The notes: generated from the letters alone by a model not told the origin. Shown: positions 1-14,600, counted from the first letter of the stretch. The stretch: DNA of 64,000 nucleotides from Aphis gossypii (GCF_020184175.1 NC_065533.1:60116351-60180350); one strand, 5' to 3'. Program-made: numbers and translations.

Positions 1-887
1 GAAGCTAAATGGTTATTTTAAAAATGTCAATTGATGGTATAGATTTTCTATTACTCAAACGTAACCGGGGGGGGGGGGGGGTAAAGTGATTTTATTATTA
101 CATGTTTTTACTCTCGTCAATAATGTTATAGTATACAAAATTGAATCCAATTTACATTTTGAACCACTTGTCCGTTATCGATCACTTGCGGAAAACTCAA
201 AAGCCGAATAATTGTAAGTAACTGTACGTATTATAAACCTTTCGAGTAGATTAGTTTTTGAATTGCTTTGGAAAAAATAAAAATGCTCAAAGTTTATTAA
301 TTATGACTATAAATATTTAATTTAAATTCGTATAATCAAAATGCTTGAACGCACCTACCGCGAGCGTATTCGACACGGTTTTTCTTCTTCTCGTTATTCG
401 TGTTTTTCGCAAAATAATAAAAGTTTGACAATTCTGACACGCTCAAAGTGTAGAATTTGTACATTAAATTCCAGATCAAAGCTCAAGGTTGTACGTGAAT
501 ACTTTCAGAGAACTTTAACTATAATATTGTATACCGATACACCGCGGTAAATGTGTAAAGGGTAGATATACCTACATATTATGCTCTACTAAGGAATAAT
601 AAACTGCGCGTAGGTGCACTTGATTTTATAAAAGTAATTAAAATAACAAATTTCAATTTAATTACCCGAGTGCGTTAAATATATTATAATTTTGTAATAA
701 TTATTGTTGTTTCGCTGGCGTATATGAGAGTATAATGTGTATATAATATAACGCCGTATGGGATAATATATCTCAATATTTCGTTTAAATAACGAATTTA
801 TTCATATTTTGATTTTTTAGTGAATACTTAATGGCTATGTTTTCAATTAGTTATTGGAATTTAAACATTAAGGCTAATATATTTTAG

Positions 888-2161
888 ATTCTGAACGAAG
901 AGATGAATGGTATTAATTCTACAATGATGTGATGTTTTTATTTTTGTTTTTGTGTGTGTACACCATAACTTGTCAAAATAATGATTCAATTGAATATTTT
1001 AATTTTGAATACCCTTGGTGTATTATAGAGGTCAAGAGTAAAAAGTTTCCAGCGGTTTTTAAAAAAGTCGGGAAAATCCCTTTAAAAAGTGACTAAAAAC
1101 GGGAATTTAATATAGTTGTAACTCAAAAACAAAATACCGTATCTAAATACTTTATATTTTCACCAAATGTTTATATTGAAGTTGTCTATACCTTCACGGT
1201 TAAATTTTCAAAATATTTTGGATTTTTTAGGCTATTTATAAACAACTGAAATTTTCAATAATTCTGTATTTTTTTTTTTTTTGAAATGTCGATAATAAAG
1301 TTTTGACCAAAAAAACTCGAAAATCGTAAGTCACGATTTTTTTTATAAGCATTTAAAGTTCAAATTAAACAAAATATTTAATATTAACAAAATATGTCAA
1401 AATCGCGAAAATTTGCAAGTATTTTTGTGGTTGTAAATTCATAAAAATGTTTGTATTTATATCTAAGGTTAAAAAATTCAACACAAAGTTTTCCATAAGT
1501 TTTCTTTCAAATAACTATAAAGAAAACTCGAGCGTCATTATAAGAAAAATGTGACGAGCATCTGAATTTAAAATTTTTATGAAATCGCGTAGCGGTAACG
1601 GTTTATCCTCAAACGATTTTAAATATTTGTTATTATTCGAAAAGTATTGATTGTCGATACTTGAAAATTTCACCAATTATTTAGATTAGTATTTTCTTTA
1701 TATAATTTAATTTTCAAAATATTTTGCTTATTTTTAGGCTCAAAAGTTATATGAATAGGTATATATTATATAGGTATACATAGGTATATATATATTTTTA
1801 AAATTGTTTATAAATAGCTAAAAATTGAAAATTGAATACTTCTATGGTTTTTCTAAAGTTTGGTTTCAAATGTTTCAATAATTGAGCTTTAGCCGCATAT
1901 TACAAAAATTGATTTAAAATTTTGATTTTTACGAAATCAAATTTTCACATATAAAATAACAATTATTTACAATCTAATAATTTTAGAATTTTGTTAAAGT
2001 TAAAAATAACTAGTCGTAAAAACTTGAAACATACACTAGTTGTTTAAATTAACATTTTCTATACATAATTTAATTCAGGTCATTAAAACATAAACCATAT
2101 ATCTTTTTCACCACCCAGTGAAAAATATATTCTAGGCTGATAAATCATTTCCGTTCAGAAT
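888..2161. repeat. Dispersed repeat with inverted ends, copy 1
   Basis: The left end reads ATTCTGAACGAAGAGATGA. The right end, read on the other strand, is ATTCTGAACGGAAATGAT, so the ends are imperfect inverted repeats. A second copy with the same ends lies at 11579-12658, and the interiors match in many blocks, for example the CACCACCCAGTG segment near the right end. No coding capacity is visible. This looks like a non-autonomous DNA element or a composite with the tRNA-like segment that follows it. No clear target-site duplication was found. Confidence 0.6.
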
Positions 2162-2399
2162 TGTTTTTCGTATACAATCATACCTATCATTATATTCAAA
2201 CGTACCATATATCTACTATAGCATGGACGGCCTAACTGTCGATTATATTAGAATTTATTTTTAGGGCCACGCACCTTATATATTTCTTAATAATTATATG
2301 TAGTTATTCAATAATAAAAAAAAAATTCTATGGAAGTCGATCCTCAAAGATGTAGTATATTTTTAGTAACTCGTGACCAAAAATAATTTGGCCATCCCT

Positions 2400-2476
2400 A
2401 TAGTGACCTACTCCATGTTCGAGGTTTACTCGATGCCTGCTGTACAGCAGAGCGTTGCTCACTGATTATACCCTTT
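2400..2476 (-). repeat. tRNA-like (SINE-head-like) repeat segment, copy 1
   Basis: Read on the minus strand, this segment has a tRNA-like layout: an A-box-like CAGTGAGCAACGCTCTGC, then a hairpin-like CTGCTGTACAGCAG, then a B-box-like CCTCGAACATGG. Related segments occur at 12735-12806 and 31146-31215. Three diverged copies with the same layout fit a tRNA-derived SINE better than a functional tRNA, because no acceptor stem closes. Confidence 0.45.
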
Positions 2477-2943
2477 TTTTAAAAATTGGTTTTATAAAAA
2501 TACGAAATAGATATATGTTGTAATATTTATAATTCTATAGTCCCTAAACTTATTATACTGGATTTAAATTATTAATAGATTAATATTAATCATTATAATT
2601 TGCAAATCATCATAGTACCCATATCTTCCAAAATCCATTAACATAATGGATCTATTGTTTGTAATACACTAATTATACGTAATAACTCAAAAACTATTCA
2701 TTTGAATTTTGATTTAGATACATAAACATTTTCCGAATAAAGACACTCGGTAAACAAATCCACGTGAATAAAGCATACCTAATCATTCTTATTCGAAAAA
2801 TAAATTATTTGTTTCGCTACTGGTTGTAGGGCGAGCGTTGATTAGTAGTTATCCAAGTATTTTTTAAAGAACAGTTTTATTAATTTAGTGTACTTAAATA
2901 TTTCAATAACTAGAATTGTAATAAGTGCATTATTAAAGGAAAA

Positions 2944-2965
2944 ATGGCAGCTGCTGTTAGGAGGG
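2944..2965 (+). CDS. Putative alternative first coding exon of the PKC gene
   Basis: An ATG in good context (A at -3, G at +4) opens a 22-nt coding stretch, MAAAVRR plus one base, that ends at a strong donor, G|GTAAGC. The phase (one base left over) does not fit the C2-domain exon at 8686. It fits the exon at 8882 exactly, completing a Glu codon and staying in the kinase frame. Splicing there would give a 598-residue PKC without the C2 domain but with pseudosubstrate, C1A, C1B and kinase. No transcript evidence is available. It could also be the start of another gene or a chance match. Confidence 0.4.
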
Positions 2966-5900
2966 GTAAGCATATTTGGCGAATAACCCTGTGTACGATA
3001 TTTTATATTATACAGTCAGCGAACTGCAACCCAATTAGCCGGATTCACGACATGGCGAACGAATCCGCGTTCATTTTACAACGCAGTTTTGCGTGAATTG
3101 CGTTTCTGTCGTTTTAACGGCGTGTCGTATACAATACAGTTGTAGTAACAGTAGTCTGGACGTTTTTATTAAATAATAACCCATAGCCTATGTAAGCTCC
3201 GCGCAGAAGACTTCGCGCAGAGGTCGACAGCAGTGTACCGCAGCTTTTCTGAAAAGTTATGTGCGCGCGCTTGCGTCAAAATTAAGGGTAGTTGTTATTA
3301 TATTATGTATTGTATTATTTTGTATACCGTTATTAATTATTTTCATCGCGCTTGGCTATGTTTGTTTTATAATTATTATTATTATTATTATTATTATGAT
3401 TATGTACAGATTTCGTGCGGACCAAATTAAATCAGTAAACTGCGTGCAAAACGCTAAAAACGGATCGAACGCGGGCCCGACCGTCCGTCCGCCATACACA
3501 AATCGAATCTATAGGAATCGCATAGCCATGCAATGACATCATTACAGTAGCGTATCCAAGAAGGGAGTGAGTTAAAGGGTTTTAAGTCCCCCCTCGTCCC
3601 CGTAAATTGTTAAACAATTAAATAGTTGTTAAATATCAATTTTTATAAATAAAACTCAATATTTTTTTTAAAAAAAAAACATTGCGTTGAATATAATATT
3701 GTATGGAATAAAATCATTTACAGAATTTTAGATAAAACACTAATTTATAATCAATGATACAGATAATTTAATAACAACACAGATACCTTTACCGATATCT
3801 TACAATTTCCAATTTTAGACTTGGGTGTGTTTTCGATTTTTATAGCGTTTTTCATAGTAATATATATACAGTGTTGAAATGTCAACACAGTCAACATAGT
3901 CTATTGTGATTACACTGATCGCGGAACGACTGCTATTGTAGTGTTGTGATTTGTGTTTTATGCAATACTTTCTGTAAAATGAACAAAGAATAACATTTTA
4001 GTTGATGAACTAGCCAAAACATTAAAATGAAAAATTAATATACATTTATAGTTTCAAAAAAGATAAATATTTACGTATTTACACTTCTACTATAATCGTA
4101 AAAATTGTAAAAAAGTAATAAAATGTATAATTTTAATAAAAGCACACAAAATTATTCAAAACAATCTAATTTGTTACATTTTTTCACCCCCCCCCCCTCT
4201 TCTGAAAAAAATCATATCTGGATACGCTAATGATATTATAATTATGTATTCGAATATTTCGCATTAAAATATTATTATTACGATTATATAATAAACTATA
4301 TAAACGCATGCTTTTATTATATGCCCGGAGGCTATGCCGTATCATATAGTAATCTTCCGTTTGTATATTTATTCGGAAAAGTAGGTTTACTCGTTTAAAT
4401 ATATATAATAAAACGTGACACGCTGGTTATTATTTGTTTAATTAATTGTGTCCGCTGTAATTTAAATTCCACTTACCACAAAGTAAATACTATCAAGTAG
4501 ATGACGATGGTGGGATGCAATCGGTTTACCAGCTAATTATGATTATAAATTATAATATTGATATTATTATTATTATAAATATCATCTGGTCGAAATTCTC
4601 TCTGTGAGTTATCTTCGTGGACTCGCTATCTAGAGAACGTGTGTGTAGAAGGGGATATTATCCACCCCTATTTGTACTCCCTTCGTCCACTCAGCTCTCT
4701 TACTAACACAGATTTTTAACATTTAATGCATGTATCTAACGTAATATAAAACGCGTAAAAGATGCTCTATATGTCCAAATGTGTACATATTATGCGATAA
4801 AATTTGAAAAATAAAACGATATCATGCGTGCATGAGGCTTGTCATTATTTGAGTTTTCATCTATACGGGAAATCACTGCTTTATTGTTGATTGACTGTAT
4901 AATGTAGTATAACATTTTTATTTGCTTTTTATTATTATGATTAATAACAATAATGTGTTATTGCTCATTTTCGAATTATCGAAGGCTTATTTGATGTGTA
5001 AAAATGAAATAAAAAATAGTCATAATTATTTATTTTTAACATTGCCTCTTCTTTCACCCCTAAAATCGAGTTTGACCTTATCCGGCTCTACTGAAGATAA
5101 TATATTAACCACGGAATGCTATAAGTTATATACCATCGAAATAACGCGTGTTTATACCTACTCTATGCTCGTGTACTTTAATTAATTTAATATACATATA
5201 TCTAAAAGTTTTATGGAGCTACTATGAATTTAACATGGTGAAAAAAGTCTATTAAATTTTGTTTATAATTACCTACTGGGTCACAAAGTATAGTATGTGA
5301 GTGTGTAGATACTTTAAAATAATTATTGGTTTATTTTTGTTTAAAATTGTGTATACAGCATAATCATTAATCATATATAAAGATCAATATTAGACGAATT
5401 ATTATTTCACCACAATTGATTTTAACTTGACATATTAATTTTGAAGTTAACTGAAAAACCTAAGTTATTATGATAATGGTCACTTAAGCTATAGTTAAAT
5501 TAGTAAGTTAATTACAAAATGAACTAACTATAACTAGGTTAGAACGTTTTAAACTAACAACTTTTTAACTAGTTAATATACCCACGTTTGAGTATTACAC
5601 CAATGTCCTACGCGTGTAACGTGCCGATATATTTAAAAGGCTATTTCGCGTCAAAGTTTTAAATTCAAATTAATAATGAAAAAACTCGCCGAGATTACAA
5701 TTTGTAAATAAATTGTTGAATTAGTTTTGATACTCCTACACGAAGACGGGTGCAGCGCGTGTGGGGTTTACGTTTATTCGATTTTAGAACACTGGAGACT
5801 GTAGTGTATAGGAAATTACATAGCAAATTCTGAACTCACTAAAAAGTTGAATATTTTTGCAAAGGAATGCACATTTCGTGTATCTACATTACATCGTAAT

Positions 5901-8685
5901 ATTTACACCCACAGATTTAGTACATATTTTATAAGTGAATTCAATTCAATTTGCTTAAAAATGTAATTGTAACTGTTTTCAACAGGTTAACTAAATTCTT
6001 GTTAAATAGGTAGGTACCTAATATTTTAAATTCCTATTCGATTGTTTTGTTCTCGCACATAAAATTCCAAATGAGTTATTAAGAAGAAAAATAAAGCTTG
6101 ATTTGAGACTTAAATAAATATTGTACTGTACACAAACAGATGAGTTTTATATTATAAACAATTTAATATATTTGTTGGTATCTGTAGTTTTTTTTCTTGC
6201 ATATTATTTAGTCTACGCATTTTTAAGCTTAATCGCTGTTCACTAAATAAATGATTAAAAATATACTAGTGATGCATTTCTATTAAGATTCTGACGTATT
6301 GTGTATAAATAATGTATTAAAAAACTTATAACAACGTAAATTTGAAAAAACGTGGATTTTTAAAAATTGTTTAATATATAAAAAATTAAATTATGTTAAT
6401 ATTGATTTAAATCAAAATAATAATAACAATATGACCGATAGGAGTAAGAACAATATCGATAAGTTTATTTAAAGGTTATTGCTCAAAATTTAATGAAAAT
6501 GTAATATAAATTTCGTAAAATATTGCTTAGCATACAACTTAAAATGAAAATATATTTATTTTTTTCAAATTTCACAATATTATCAATATGCGCATAATAT
6601 AATATATATTATTAGTTTTAAAAAAAATTTTAAGTCATCTTTTATCGGATTGGTTTCCGTACTATGTATTATATAAGTACGCATTTTAGGTATATCATCA
6701 TTTTCGATATAATAATATATAATTTTGTTATCGGGGGACATCGATTGTACCCACGTACATATATTAATTTTGCAGGCTGATAATAATGAATATATTTTAT
6801 GTCAATAAAAACGTAATCCGTTTAAATGAAATCGACCACTGCAGTTACCGTATATGTACATTAGCAGTATATTATTTAATCAAACATACCGATGATGCGT
6901 GTGTATAGAATATAACATACACGCTGACGTACCACACTGGAGTGGGTGGACTATAATATAGTTGCTCGATGTTATAATTAAATATACAAGTGACAGAACA
7001 CAGCTTACAAAAACGATTCTGGGCGGGAATGTTTTCATTATACTCTGCCAAGCAAGCAAATGGACTTTTCTCTAAATAAAGTTTTCAGATTTTTTTTTTC
7101 AAAAATAACCAGGCAAACAATCTGCCCCGATGATCTAATTAAAATTTTAATTTGTTATTTCAAAAATGTCTTTTTTATCGAGGAATAGAGGGGATTAACG
7201 CGCAGTGAAAACGAAAGCCAAATTCGATTACCTACCCGGCAAATCCAAAACACTTAAAACCTTGTCGAATAAACACTGTCAAATTATAATATTAACCCTT
7301 TGACCTGAATTTCAATATATTTTATGGTTATTGCTTTCTGATCTATTGACAGCCATATTATCTTTTATCAACGCATACGATTTTCAAACGATTTTCAAAT
7401 GATTAATTCGTTTTATAAAATAATTGAAGTAGGTATCTACACAGTCATATTACATATTAACTGACTTGAGATTGATTTCAGATAAAAATCATAATTATTT
7501 AGATTGGTTTTGTGGAAAAAGTAACACTTGAAAGTATGAAAAAATCATAATATTTCACCTTGAGAAAAAAATACCAAAATCATATTTTAGTTTTCAACGA
7601 GGGTTAGGTATGTGTTCATAAAAATATTATTATTCAATTTTTTTTTCAAATGATAGCAATAAAAAATATTTTACATTAGTTATTGAAAATGAGATGTTAA
7701 TTGAGACGTCGCAGAGTTTTGATAAAAATGTTGAATTTAAAACAGTATTTTGACTTATATTATAGATGATATAGTGGTATATACTACATTTATATGACGT
7801 GTCGCTGGTTAAAGAAATCCGTTAAAAAGAAACGAGATCAATTTGAAGAAAATGTCATTAGAGATTTCGGTGTGACACTATTTTATGTCAGCGATTATGT
7901 CACGATTAAATGTTACGTCACGTTGCTTAAATTTTCTGGTGGTCACCCATCCGAGAACGAGTGACGGAGGAGTGGTCTTAAAATATAAACCACAGCCAGT
8001 CACATTAGTGCGTATGTCAACTCGGTCTAATGTTTTTGATCTCAGTTTTTCCGCATTCGCTAAGTATTTTTGATCGACATTTGAAATCACAGTATGTCAT
8101 CAATAAATTATATTAAAAACCATATAGATTATTATGCGTGTTATATTTGTGTATATTACCTATATTATGTGTTTTAACTTTCAATAGTTTACTTATTTTG
8201 TATAATTTCCCAATTAGGTACCATGTTCTGTTCTTAAAATTGTAATCTTAGGAAAATTGATATGCATGACTAATATATCATATTAATTTAAGAATTTAAG
8301 TACAAACTGAGTATAGAAGGCTATTCATTTAAAATTAATCTGTTTATGTATTATAATATTACTTTAAATAATTTATAATAGAACGTTTAATTCGTTATTA
8401 AAATTGTATAAACTTATATTAACTATTGTTTCATATTTTCGCCGGTTTGATCTGTCTTCTTTTGTTGTTGAAAGTTGAAATAATAAGTAAATTACGATAT
8501 AACTGATAAAATATAACAATTATTTTTAACATAGGTATTTAATACATTCAATTGCGTTTTTAAACATATATACCTATATAGTAAACCTATATTATCGGAT
8601 ACGGGTTTTAAATACCTACATAATATTTTTTTCGAACAAAATGTATGTGTTTTATTTTTATACTCTATTATTATTTTTGTTTTAG
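2966..8685 (+). other. Large intron or gene-poor region
   Basis: No exon for the N-terminal part of the C2 domain could be found here. The stretch holds a TIR element (3545-4232), an (ATT)n microsatellite near 3370, and AT-rich unique sequence. The small open frames at 3233-3536 are translations of the microsatellite and have no family resemblance. Confidence 0.5.
3545..4232. mobile_element. TIR element with GCGTATCC ends (hAT-like MITE)
   Basis: The left end is CAGTAGCGTATCCA. The right end read in reverse complement is CATTAGCGTATCCAG. The 688-bp interval has C- and G-rich tracts just inside both ends and no coding capacity. CAG...CTG-type ends with this GGCGTATCC motif resemble hAT-type MITEs; a lone end of a similar kind is at 36571. 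No convincing 8-bp target duplication was found, so the exact boundaries are approximate. Confidence 0.6.
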
Positions 8686-11600
8686 GTGCATTTAGAACCC
8701 CAAGGAAAATTGCATCTTCGAATAGATCTGAAATGGAATTCAAAAGGTATAAATGTATTGTGTTATTAAATGTTTTAAAATAAATTTTCATACACTTACA
8801 AAAAAATAATTGTTGTATTAAAAATTAAAAATTTTAAAGCATTACCGGTCAATATACTTATATTATAAATACATTTATCAGAATTACCAGTACGCCCGTT
8901 AGAATTCAAAGAACGGCAAGGCCTATTGAACCGAAGACGCGGAGCCATGAGAAGACGTGTACATCAAGTGAACGGACACAAGTTTATGGCGACATTCCTC
9001 AGACAACCAACATTTTGTTCACATTGCAGGAATTTCATATGGTAATGCTAGCACTATTGAATTATTTAGATATTGAAAATTAATATGACTTATATAATTA
9101 CTATAGGTACTGTCCTTACAAATAATATCCTATTTTTAGGTATGAAATGTTAAAACAATAAAAACATACACATTGAAAAAAAAATATATTAAAAATCACA
9201 ACTTCACATGTCTTTTTTAAAACATATTTCGATAAATAATTGCCTTATCTTGATTTTTTATTAATTTTAATTTTTATTATTTTTATTAATGTTTAATGCC
9301 TGTTTGCGACGATTGTGTTTCACAAAATAAGAGTTAACAATTATTATTCAGATGATAGAATTTTGTGATTCTGTTATATAAATATCTAAATTTAACTCGA
9401 TCTATAGTTTATTTCTAGTAAAAATAATATTCAATTTTTATTAATTCCATTTAATTATTTTCTTATTATGCCACGCGTATACCTTACCTACTACGGTTTC
9501 TGTTGAACAGCAGGTCATCTCTGATTTCTCTGTTCTTTATTTGTATTCTTTATAAATTGCATTTATAAAACTAGAATAGAAGACTAATTTTGTTACATAT
9601 TATTTATTTTTTATCAAATAAATCGTTATTTCAGGCTTAAACTAAATTAAGCCCTTTTTAAGAAAATATATGAAAATCCATAAACACCTGTTTAGAGTGT
9701 TTATAATTCCCAGAAAATAAACTATGGTGGATTTATTAATGTCTATGTCAACATAAATTTATAATGTATCAAGTATAACTAATGCATCTTAACATCTATA
9801 CAATTTCTGCTACATTGTAATTATTATATTTTTAAACTTATATTTTCCATATATATTCATTAAATTTCGTGAAATCGATATTTAAATGTTTTAAACTCCC
9901 AACGTTGTCATCATATACGAGTACCTATAATAGAATTTGTATATTAAAAATAAATTCATCTTAAAAATCTCTATAAAATATTTTAAATATTTGTTTATGT
10001 TAAATATATATATTTTTAAATATCATTAAACACTAAATTGTTTTTTCATTATTACAAATGTTTTGTACTCGTATACTACAAAGTTAACATATCGGGAAAA
10101 CGTTGTAATAATAATATACATGCTTACAGTTATCATATTACTATCAATACTATCACCTTTATTTATATATATTTCGTTAAACTTAGCTGAAACATTCAAG
10201 ATGTTATTTTAATTCAATTATTATGTTCAATATAATTACAGATCAGTCCTATATCCATTACCTACCTATCATATATTATACTTATAATTTATTTATTTGT
10301 AGTTTCTGCTTATAAATGGACGACAGTTGCGTGATTAGTTGTTTTTTGTTGTGTTTAAATGCATTATTTACTGCACATAAGGCGCATCGTTCATATAATA
10401 ATAATAATAATAAAAATAGATAAATAAAAAGAATTAAAAGCTAACTTACTATTCATTATTAGCTTGGTGCATAACTGGGTCACAGGCATTTTTTCATTTA
10501 ACATTAATGTCTATTTTATCTACTGATAAATGTAGGTCATAATATTATACAATCAAACAACAATTTGAAGCTTTTATAAGTTTTCCGACTATTATTTTAA
10601 TAGTATTCTTCTGTATTTTAAATCCAATAGGTACAATTATATTAGGACCATACATTTTCGTTTTTAATAATATGTAAAATATTTTACTAGCATAAAACTC
10701 AAAATAACATATTTTAAATTTGTTTGATTCCAAAAAATGTATTCTTGGTATACCACATAAGTCCAAAATTACGTTTATATAATATTCTGATAATAGTTAC
10801 AAAAGTATTCTATAAGCATAGAGGATACCTAATATTATTATATGACACAGTTAAGTGTTTTGATGGCATTCAACACAAGACAAACAATAAATGTAAAAAA
10901 ATACGATAAAATAATATATGTTTGTAATATTTTAATTACGATTTTATATTTTGGTTTTATTCGCTCGCTATTACTGTACTTAAAATAGGTCAACAGACAT
11001 ATTAGATAGTAATAATTACATATACAGTAGACATCTTATATGTAAAAGAACCTATATAATATAATATGTATGAAATAACAGCGTTATTACAAAGATACAA
11101 ATTTTATATTATTGATCAATTATTATTTAAAAGTAAGGGTTGGATTTTAATGTTACAAAGCGCATAAAAATAAAAATAACCCCGTTAAAATTGTGTTTAT
11201 TTATTTGATTTATTTAAAAATGTCAACAACACAAAAAAAGTACTTATTAAACTTTATTTAAAAATCGTGAAAATCAATACACTGTGAAATTATTAACATA
11301 TTTTAATGTAAAAAAATAAACTTACCATTTTGAATAATTACTGCCTAATGTATACATTTTTTTTTTTAAGTGATAGATCAGAATTGTAAAAATTGAAAAA
11401 ATTGTCACGAATAATATTCGTATAATCTAATACTGCTCTAAAAGTGTAATTAATTTTTATTGATCGCATTATTATCTTAGTTTTAAATTTTTGGGTTTAT
11501 TATTAAAAAAAAAAAAAAACGATTTTTGCTTCTCTAATTCGAGATAAAAATATTGGTAAAAATATTCAGTCTTTTTAAATTCTGAACGAAGTGATGAATA

Positions 11601-14600
11601 TATTGATTCTACAATGATGTGTGTTTTTTGTTTTTGCGAGTGTACACCACACATTTTCAAAATAATACTTCAATTTTAAACTTCAGCGGTGGTTTCCGGT
11701 GGCAAATTGAATATCCTTGATGCTTATAGGTCAGTAATTTGATTTTTAAAAAATCGGGAAAACCCACGTGAAAATTGACAAAAAACGGGAAACCAGTTTA
11801 GGAAAAAAATGTTAAAAGCGACTAATTTTTAATTTTTAAGAAATCGCTTAACGATAACGAATTTGAATTTGTTATTATTCAAAAAGAATGTCGTAGATAC
11901 TTGAAAACTGCATTTATTTAGATTTACATTTTCTTTACATAATCTTATTTTCAAAATATTTCGCTTATTTTATAGATTTTCTTTTTTTTTTTTTTTTATC
12001 TATATTGGCATTTGAAATATTCGTTTTTTTTCTAGTTTTTTTTTTTATAAAGACCAATTAAATTTTTTTGGCTGTGTCAAAATGTACTTGAAAATTTAAT
12101 ACGAATTCCATCACGAATTATAATCTTATATTGATTTAAAAATGAAAGGAATACATTGGCACAATTTTTTTTTTTATTGTCTTGAAGTTCAAACATTGAT
12201 AAAATTCGTCAAAATCATGAATATTTGTAAATTATTTTTTAGTGAAAATTTATAAACAATTCTGTATAACAAGCTAAGAATTAAAAATTGAATACAAGTT
12301 TTGCCATAAGTTTGGCTTACAATAATTATAAAAGAAGTTGAGCGTTGGCCAATTAAAAAAATTTTTATCTTAAGTTTAAATTCTTACGAAATTAAATATT
12401 CACGTGTAAAAAAACCATTCTTTAGTATTTACAATCAAATAATTTTATATTTTTGTTATAACTATAAATTGCTAATCGTAGAAACTCAAAACATTTATAT
12501 ATATATGTATATATATATAATATACCAGTTATTTAAGTTGACATTTTCTATACATGATTTAATTTTTTTGTATTCAGGTCATTAAAACATAAACCACCTT
12601 TCTCACCACCCAGTGGAAAATATTTATCCTGGGTTAACAAATCATCTCTGTTCAGAATTGTTTTTCGTAAACAATAATACCTATCATTGTATTCAAATTT
12701 AACACATTCATTATAGTGACCTACTCTATATGGTCTCTATGTTCGAGCTCTACTCAATACCTTCTGCACAGCAGAACGTTACTCACTTCACCACCCTTTT
12801 TTTTAAATATATTTGTTTGATTTTAATTATAATATTTCAATTGTTAAATAGAATAAAAATATACCCTAAATATTTGAAAATGTTTTAACGCCAAAAAACG
12901 TAAATAAGCCTAAAGGACTGTCGTGACTGAAATATATAATTATACTTTTATGGAATTCTATCACTGCAGAATGATTAAAAAAAAAACAGCCCATTAAAAC
13001 ATCATAGCTCGTATTATTTTTATAAACTAAATTTACAGTAATACATTCCTGTAACATCTTTGATATCGTCGATGATCAACGCATAAAAACTAAGTATAAT
13101 AGCTGGTACATCACGCTTTAATAATAATAATAATAATAATGAAACACCGATTACTATAAGAAATTGTTATGCTAAGAATAATAGGTATTCACACGATTAG
13201 TAAAATTATAATATTATAATACCTTTTAATTACGGTAATTTGTTATTTGGGGATATATATTGTAGCCTGTAGGTATATATAATAGGGTTATTCCTTTCAC
13301 AATATGTTTTTTTCATATTCAGATTTTCCGAAAATTTGTCCTTTGATTTTTTTTTTTTTGATTTAAGATTGGTATACAAACTTTTTTTGAAAATTTTGAT
13401 TTATCTAAATCGAAATTCAAACGAATTGTTACTGGTTTATTATCATCATCATCTATACAGGCACTAAAGATTAAAAGCCATAACGGGGTTTTGCATAAAA
13501 TAAAAAATAATTGTAATGTATTTCAGTGTAATGCATAAATTAAATTTTATAATTATAAATTATACATTTTTAAAGTCATCATAGCCGCCATATCTACTAA
13601 ATCTATTATCGTGGACTATTATCCTTAGATAGTAATTAAAGTTAAATAACTCTGAAAATAATTGTTTGAAATTCGATTTAAATACACACATATTTAAAAA
13701 TAATTATTATTTAACAATATTTACAAAAAAAATAATATATACATACAATTGTTTCCTTAAAAAAAAAATAAATGTATGCTGAATTATAAATATACTTCAA
13801 AATTTTAAAAATTTAAATTTGAATATATTTATTATTTAAGGAAAAAACATGGGGGCATAATTGGTGAATCACTATATAGGAACCTAAATATTATTATTTA
13901 TTAGTTGTGCGCCGAATGACAATAGGTGCAAGTTAAAATAAATGTCTGTTTTGTTTATTAATGGCAAACAATAATGAATAATTCAAGGGATTCTACGATA
14001 CGTTAATAAACAGTTCCTCATAATATTTGAATTAATTTTAACCGATATATTTCATTACCTATGTATATTCGCATAGGAAAATGTCAGGAACATCAAAATT
14101 GATCATGAAATATTATATGTCATGTCATATCGACTGATTGAAACCATTTTTACTGAATACTAATAATCCTATTATTTTTAAACGATGGAGATTTAAATAA
14201 AATTATATGTTTTTGAGTACTTCAAAAGCATTATATTATAATATGATATATTGTTATAAAAAATTAATTTAAACATTTTTATTTTTAAGGGGATTTGGCA
14301 AACAAGGATATCAATGTCAAGGTGAGTTTAACATTAAAATAATAATCTAAAATGTATGTTTTTTTTTAGTTTATATTATAAATGTTATGTTCTTTTGCAT
14401 TGACATTTTTAAATAATTAATAACGATAATAATAATAATAAAAATGTTAATTAAAAAATATCAGACCTTTTCTTGACTATCATGGGGTGTTGATGATAGT
14501 GATGGAGGGTATTATCGTATTAAATTTCAAAGCAATTATTATTGGGACTCGAACGTTTTTTCCTCGAAATTAAATTTATTAAAAATTATTGCGAATATTA

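Larger units (their letters stand above)
1..2943. other. Upstream or intronic DNA, no gene seen
   Basis: AT-rich sequence without a supportable exon. It begins with a 16-G run near position 66 and contains one copy of a dispersed inverted-end repeat (888-2161) with a tRNA-like tail (to about 2476). If the PKC gene begins left of the window, this stretch is intron of that gene; otherwise it is the region upstream of the exon at 2944. Confidence 0.6.
9042..14289 (+). other. PKC intron with dispersed repeat copy 2
   Basis: This intron separates the two halves of the C1A finger. It contains the second copy of the ATTCTGAACG-ended repeat (11579-12658) with its tRNA-like tail, and an (AAT)n run near 13120. 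No other gene is seen. Confidence 0.7.

Noticed and set aside
2400..2476. Functional tRNA gene on the minus strand
   Set aside because: The A- and B-box-like strings are present, but no acceptor stem or proper anticodon arm closes, and diverged copies occur at 12.7 and 31.2 kb, which fits a SINE-like repeat.
3233..3536. Two overlapping plus-strand open frames with Tyr- or Ile-rich runs
   Set aside because: They are translations of an ATT microsatellite plus flanking DNA, with no domain, no splice support and no conserved motif.
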